From Emticicia agri (GTDB lineage Bacteria; Bacteroidota; Bacteroidia; Cytophagales; Spirosomataceae), in the NCBI RefSeq assembly GCF_004168285.1, contig NZ_SEWF01000012.1, forward strand, positions 103,252 to 167,251: a stretch of 64,000 bases of DNA, read 5' to 3'. Each line of letters opens with the position of its first letter. Position 1 is the stretch's first letter. Below, piece after piece: positions 60,639-64,000 of the stretch. A program made the position numbers and the translations under genes. The notes beneath the pieces were generated by a model. The model was given only the letters and a program-made list of their open reading frames with translations, did not search any database and was not told the origin of the DNA.

Positions 60639-62204
60639 ATGTCAGAAATCATGACTATGCTCTTCTCAGACCTATTGGCTTTGGTAATAGGATTCTTTGT
60701 TGGCAGGGCATTCATTAAGAAAACTTTCCAAACCAAAGAGGCCGAAGCCGAAGTACGTGCCAATGAATTGCTAAAAAACGCTCAGTTAACAGCCGAAAAC
60801 GTAAAAAAAGACAAAATTTTAGAAGCCAAAGAACACTTTTTGAAGTTGAAAGCCGAGTTTGATGAAGATGCCAACAAGCGCAAAAACTTTATCATTCAGA
60901 ATGAGCAGAAAGTAAAACAGATGCAACAACAGGCTGCCCAGATGTTAGAGCAAAACAAACGTAGAGAAACCGAATTAGATACTTTACAAAACAAGCTCAA
61001 CGAACAGATTGAGGTAGCAAATAAGCGTAAGGAAGAAGCCGAGCGAATGCTTGGCCAACAGGTAGAGCAATTAGAAAAAATTGCCAACCTGACTGCCGAC
61101 CAGGCCAAACAACAATTGATTGACGCCCTGAAAGGCGAAGCCGAAACAAAAGCCTCTTCGTATATCAAACAAACGATTGAAGAAGCTAAATTATCAGCAA
61201 CTAAAGAGTCTAAAAAGATTATTATCGAGACTATTCAGCGTACTGCTTCTGAACAGGCCATTGAAAACTGCGTATCGGTATTTAATATTGAAAGCGATGA
61301 GGTAAAAGGTAAAATCATTGGTCGTGAAGGACGTAATATCCGTGCATTAGAAGCCGCTACGGGTGTTGAAGTAATTGTGGACGATACCCCTGAAGCCATT
61401 GTCATTTCGAGCTTTGACCCGGTTCGCCGTGAGATTGCCCGCTTGTCTTTACACCGTTTAGTACAAGACGGTCGTATCCACCCTGCCCGTATCGAAGAGG
61501 TAGTAGGTAAAACCAAAAAAGACATAGAAAACGAAATTGTTGAAATTGGCGAACGTACCGTTATCGACTTAGGTATTCATGGCCTGCATCCTGAACTTAT
61601 CAGAATGATTGGCAGAATGCGCTTCCGTTCGTCGTACGGACAAAACCTTTTGCAACACTCTCGTGAAGTAGCTAAAATGTGTGCCACTATGGCGGCTGAA
61701 CTGGGTTTGAATGCGAAACTGGCCAAGCGTGCAGGTTTATTGCATGATATTGGTAAAGTATGGCACGAAGAACAAGAGTTGCCACACGCTTTGTTGGGTA
61801 TGGAACTGGCTAAGAAATACAAAGAACATCCTGAGGTTATTAATGCCATTGGTGCTCACCACGATGAGATTGAAATGACTTCCATGATTTCGCCTATCAT
61901 TCAGGTTTGTGATGCTATTTCGGGTTCTCGCCCGGGTGCAAGACGTGAAATGATGGAATCTTATGTACAACGTCTGCGTGATTTGGAAGACCTGGCACTA
62001 TCGTTCAATGGAGTTGAGAAATGCTATGCCATTCAGGCCGGACGTGAGTTACGTGTGATTGTAGACTCTGAAAATGTAACAGATGAAATTGCAAGCAAAA
62101 TGTCGTTTGATATTTCACAACGCATCGAAAAAGAAATGCAGTATCCTGGACAAATAAAGGTAACTGTGATTCGTGAAATGCGTAGTGTGGCTTATGCGAA
62201 ATAA
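60639..62204 (+). CDS. rny: Ribonuclease Y
   Basis: The 521-residue endoribonuclease initiates mRNA decay. The N-terminal membrane helix ([15 protein letters not shown]) is followed by a long coiled coil (about 25-195), a KH RNA-binding domain ([26 protein letters not shown]), then the HD catalytic domain ([28 protein letters not shown] with the HD pair, and GAHHDEIEM). Start: ATG at 60639; the preceding TTG would add one residue. Downstream of zapA, ended by a strong terminator. Confidence 0.96.
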   Translation: MSEIMTMLFSDLLALVIGFFVGRAFIKKTFQTKEAEAEVRANELLKNAQLTAENVKKDKILEAKEHFLKLKAEFDEDANKRKNFIIQNEQKVKQMQQQAAQMLEQNKRRETELDTLQNKLNEQIEVANKRKEEAERMLGQQVEQLEKIANLTADQAKQQLIDALKGEAETKASSYIKQTIEEAKLSATKESKKIIIETIQRTASEQAIENCVSVFNIESDEVKGKIIGREGRNIRALEAATGVEVIVDDTPEAIVISSFDPVRREIARLSLHRLVQDGRIHPARIEEVVGKTKKDIENEIVEIGERTVIDLGIHGLHPELIRMIGRMRFRSSYGQNLLQHSREVAKMCATMAAELGLNAKLAKRAGLLHDIGKVWHEEQELPHALLGMELAKKYKEHPEVINAIGAHHDEIEMTSMISPIIQVCDAISGSRPGARREMMESYVQRLRDLEDLALSFNGVEKCYAIQAGRELRVIVDSENVTDEIASKMSFDISQRIEKEMQYPGQIKVTVIREMRSVAYAK

Positions 62205-62226
62205 GTTTTTTTTGCGATACACTAAA

Positions 62227-62260
62227 CCTCTCTCCTATTGATTTGGAGAGGGGCTTTTTT
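62227..62260 (+). terminator. Terminator of rny
   Basis: CCTCTCTCC (62227-62235) pairs with GGAGAGGGG (62245-62253) with one G-U pair, followed by CTTTTTT. Confidence 0.8.
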
Positions 62261-62293
62261 GTGGTTTTGGTATTTTATTTTCACTCCATATTA

Positions 62294-62418
62294 CTTTCGG
62301 TGGCTGAGCGAAGTCGAAGCCACTTGCCAATAAATTTTGGATTAGTTACCAATAAAAAAAGGTTTAAAAACCAAGAACATACGAACCCCGGGCTTCGACT
62401 ACGCTCAGCCACCGAAAG
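62294..62418. repeat. Inverted repeat GGTGGCTGAGCG-type element
   Basis: 28-bp arms (62294-62321 and 62391-62418), starting CTTTCGGTGGCTGAGCG, pair with one mismatch. Repeats of this type (GGTGGCTGAGCGxAGTCGAAGCC) are scattered between genes in many bacteria. The remaining part of the gap 62205-62516 holds the rny terminator and the start region of map. Confidence 0.8.
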
Positions 62419-62516
62419 ATGTTTACTACTTCATAATAAATTTTTCAAATATCCCCCTTCTCCATGAATCATAAAGATTTTACATTTGTTGCACTAAAAA
62501 GCAACAACAAAGAATT

Positions 62517-63320
62517 ATGTCCATCACCAAAGAATCAGAATTAGTGGGTATGAGAAAAGTGAGCGAAGCTGTAGCGCTCACGTTGAAAGAAATGCGTAAT
62601 TATGCCAAACCGGGCATGACTACTAAAGAATTAGATGATTTCGGTGCTCAGTTATTAGCTGATTTAGGTGCTAAACCTGCTCCCTCGCTTACGTATGGCT
62701 TTCCGGGTGCCACTTGTATCAGTGTCAATAATGAAGTAGCACATGGCATTCCATCCACAAAAACCATTTTAAAAGCAGGAGATTTAATTAATATTGATGT
62801 ATCGGCCGAATTAGATGGGTATTGGTCTGATAACGGAGGTTCTTTTGTATTAGGTGAAGACACCCATCAACATCAGGCTTTAGTTGCAACCTCTAAACGC
62901 ATACTTAAAAAAGCCATCAGCCAGATTAAAGGCGGTGTAAGAATAGCTGACATAGGCAGACTGATTGAAACTGAAGCTAAAAAATCAGGCTATAAAGTTA
63001 TCAGAAATCTGACCGGACATGGCATTGGCAGAAGTCTGCATGAAGAACCCCATGAAATTGCCAATTTCTACGACAGATATAATACAACCCGATTCAGAAA
63101 AAACTCGGTAGTAGCCGTAGAAACCTTTATTTCCACCCATTCCACAATGGCAGATACCCAAAGCGATGGATGGACGTTACTGGGCAACAAAGGCGGCTAC
63201 GTAGCCCAACATGAGCACACTATTGTAGTAACAGCCGACCAACCCATTATATTGACTGAAATGAATGGGGGTAATCCTAATAATGTAATGCTTTTATTTC
63301 AAGATTGTAATTGCAAATAA
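62517..63320 (+). CDS. map: Type I methionyl aminopeptidase with IS-altered 3' end
   Basis: The 267-residue enzyme removes N-terminal Met from new proteins. The metal ligands are intact: Asp in NIDVSAELDGYWSDNGG (two Asp), His in GHGIGRSLHE, Glu in VAVETF and Glu in QHEHTIVV. The normal end (PIILTEMNG) continues into GNPNNVMLLFQDCNCK, which is encoded by the end of the IS1 element inserted here. The native C-terminus is thus lost, but all catalytic residues remain, so the enzyme is probably active. Confidence 0.92.
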   Translation: MSITKESELVGMRKVSEAVALTLKEMRNYAKPGMTTKELDDFGAQLLADLGAKPAPSLTYGFPGATCISVNNEVAHGIPSTKTILKAGDLINIDVSAELDGYWSDNGGSFVLGEDTHQHQALVATSKRILKKAISQIKGGVRIADIGRLIETEAKKSGYKVIRNLTGHGIGRSLHEEPHEIANFYDRYNTTRFRKNSVVAVETFISTHSTMADTQSDGWTLLGNKGGYVAQHEHTIVVTADQPIILTEMNGGNPNNVMLLFQDCNCK

Positions 63321-63858
63321 AATACTTTATTGCTCCTATATGGTTTTCTAAAGATTTAGAAAAACTTAATGATTTTCTAACTAATCTGGCTACCCTTTGT
63401 CTTAATGTTCCATTAAAACGTTCAATATATGCCGTCAAACCACTATCCTTTCCTACTCCAAAATGATTCTCTTTTTCAAAAGTAGTTATGTATGCTTGCC
63501 AGTAGTCAGAGAAAAAACCAGTATTACCCTTGAAAACAGCAGGTATTTTTTCATAGAAAACTTGTGCATCTTTGCTTGAACGACTGCCTATATGAAAGGC
63601 AATAATTTGTCTATTAATAGGGTTTAGTGCTAACCATAACCATTGTTTATTGGCTCTCTTACCTACAAAAGTCCACATCTCATCTAATTGAATACCATAA
63701 TACTCAACCCTTACCCCTCTCTGTTTACTATATAATTCATTGACTAATAAATCGTTATTTTCTATGTCAGATAAGTAATAATTAGTAACTACATCTTCTA
63801 TAACTACCTCATTATCTGATACTTGAATGTACTCTTGTAATGCAATCGAATTTTTTTT
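63277..63858 (-). CDS. IS1 transposase, InsB-like frame
   Basis: The C-terminal catalytic part of an IS1 transposase. The DDE residues are visible: Asp in LDEMWTFVGK, Asp in FFSDYWQAY and Glu in IERFNGTLRQR; the family ending RLVRKSLSFSK follows. Read from the A8 run (63851-63858, minus strand), where a -1 slip joins it to the upstream frame; an internal ATG at 63678 alone would miss the first Asp. The stop lies almost at the IS end. Confidence 0.85.
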   Translation of the reverse strand, partial: KKNSIALQEYIQVSDNEVVIEDVVTNYYLSDIENNDLLVNELYSKQRGVRVEYYGIQLDEMWTFVGKRANKQWLWLALNPINRQIIAFHIGSRSSKDAQVFYEKIPAVFKGNTGFFSDYWQAYITTFEKENHFGVGKDSGLTAYIERFNGTLRQRVARLVRKSLSFSKSLENHIGAIKYFICNYNLEIKALHY

Positions 63859-64000
63859 ATAACCTCTATCCTTCCGATTTCTTCATCCATTCTATCTCCT
63901 AAATAAGATTCAATATCCGGCAAAGTCAAATCAGCGTTTAAATCATCGGGTAGGGATTTATATAAGTCTTTGATGTAAGATAATAGCCACTGCTGACTCA
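63804..64000 (-). CDS. IS1 InsA-like frame, partial
   Basis: The minus-strand frame runs from the window edge to a TAG at 63804 (SQQWLLSYIKDLYKSLPDDL ... MDEEIGRIEVIKK, then frame end IRLHYKS...). It overlaps the InsB frame at an A8 run at 63851-63858, the type of slippery site used by IS1 for a programmed -1 frameshift. The beginning is outside the window, so N-terminal zinc-finger and HTH parts cannot be judged. Confidence 0.55.
   Translation of the reverse strand, partial: SQQWLLSYIKDLYKSLPDDLNADLTLPDIESYLGDRMDEEIGRIEVIKKIRLHYKSTFKYQIMR

Larger units (their letters stand above)
63270..64000 (-). mobile_element. IS1-family insertion sequence, truncated by the window
   Basis: The element enters at about 63270 with the terminal sequence GGTAATCCTAATAATG, whose start resembles the GGTGATGCT end of E. 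coli IS1, and runs off the right edge. Both transposase frames are on the minus strand. The distal end and target duplication are outside the window. Confidence 0.75.

Noticed and set aside
62243..62467. Open frame of 74 codons
   Set aside because: It spans the inverted repeat at 62294-62418 and its composition is that of the repeat, not of a gene.
1..64000. CRISPR array, tRNA, rRNA
   Set aside because: No regularly spaced direct repeats and no cloverleaf or rRNA-like stretch was recognised by eye; a dedicated scan (tRNAscan, Infernal) would be decisive.

Overview
The window reads as chromosomal DNA of a member of the Bacteroidota, probably the Cytophagales. Promoter candidates carry the Bacteroidota -7 box (TAnnTTTG), genes lack strong Shine-Dalgarno sequences, and the window holds families typical of the phylum: a GWxTD-domain lipoprotein, a DUF5723 outer-membrane protein, a TPR/DUF3857/transglutaminase protein, a MetH with separate HTH regulator nearby, and zapA followed by rny. 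A genus call is not supportable from sequence reading alone. No tRNA, rRNA or CRISPR array was recognised.

Layout. 1-555 is the 3' end of a carbohydrate-binding-domain gene, followed by a small mobile repeat (MITE-like). 938-9069 is the standout: a four-gene block with a WGR+HEAT/ARM-repeat protein, a WGR+beta-propeller protein, a winged-helix+SWIM protein and a reverse transcriptase. Just upstream of the RT lies a non-coding segment with every hallmark of a retron msr-msd RNA: complementary a1/a2 ends, small msr hairpins and a perfect 26-bp msd stem. The RT carries the retron signatures NAxxH and VTG plus YADD. From memory this matches the retron class with ARM and winged-helix-SWIM partners (type XIII), with an extra WGR-propeller subunit. 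9164-11413 holds three exported proteins of unknown role, then a palindromic repeat element and a TipAS-type MerR regulator. 12838-14191 has VOC, DoxX-like and GyrI-like small proteins.

14285-44411 is mostly housekeeping and metabolism: alaS, an Fe-S 4-hydroxybutyryl-CoA-dehydratase-like enzyme with an alpha/beta hydrolase and a crotonase, rlmB, a GWxTD lipoprotein, a TAT-exported Gfo/Idh/MocA oxidoreductase, an ATP-grasp protein, metH with a divergent Lrp/AsnC regulator, an M20 amidohydrolase and dprA. 44449-54294 has a glycosidase-like protein, an EEP nuclease-like membrane protein, a membrane protein/XRE pair, truncated haemoglobin, hydrolase, PBP4-type peptidase, a beta-CASP RNase and accA.

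54360-56026 is a second accessory patch: an XRE regulator, a perfect 17-bp inverted repeat, a broken cysteine-rich secreted-peptide-like gene and two tiny membrane proteins, which together resemble a decayed bacteriocin/immunity locus. 56214-62204 is a tidy forward run (HAD, site-2 protease, PlsC-like, metZ-like, coiled-coil, zapA, possible 6S RNA, rny). map at 62517 has had its 3' end overwritten by an IS1-family element that runs off the right edge.

How the parts work together. In the retron, the RT would copy the msd into branched ssDNA and the WGR, ARM and SWIM proteins would form the sensing/effector side. An independent promoter appears to start the ncRNA exactly at a1. The acyl-CoA enzymes at 17-20 kb look like one catabolic unit. 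metH and a metZ-like gene cover methionine synthesis.
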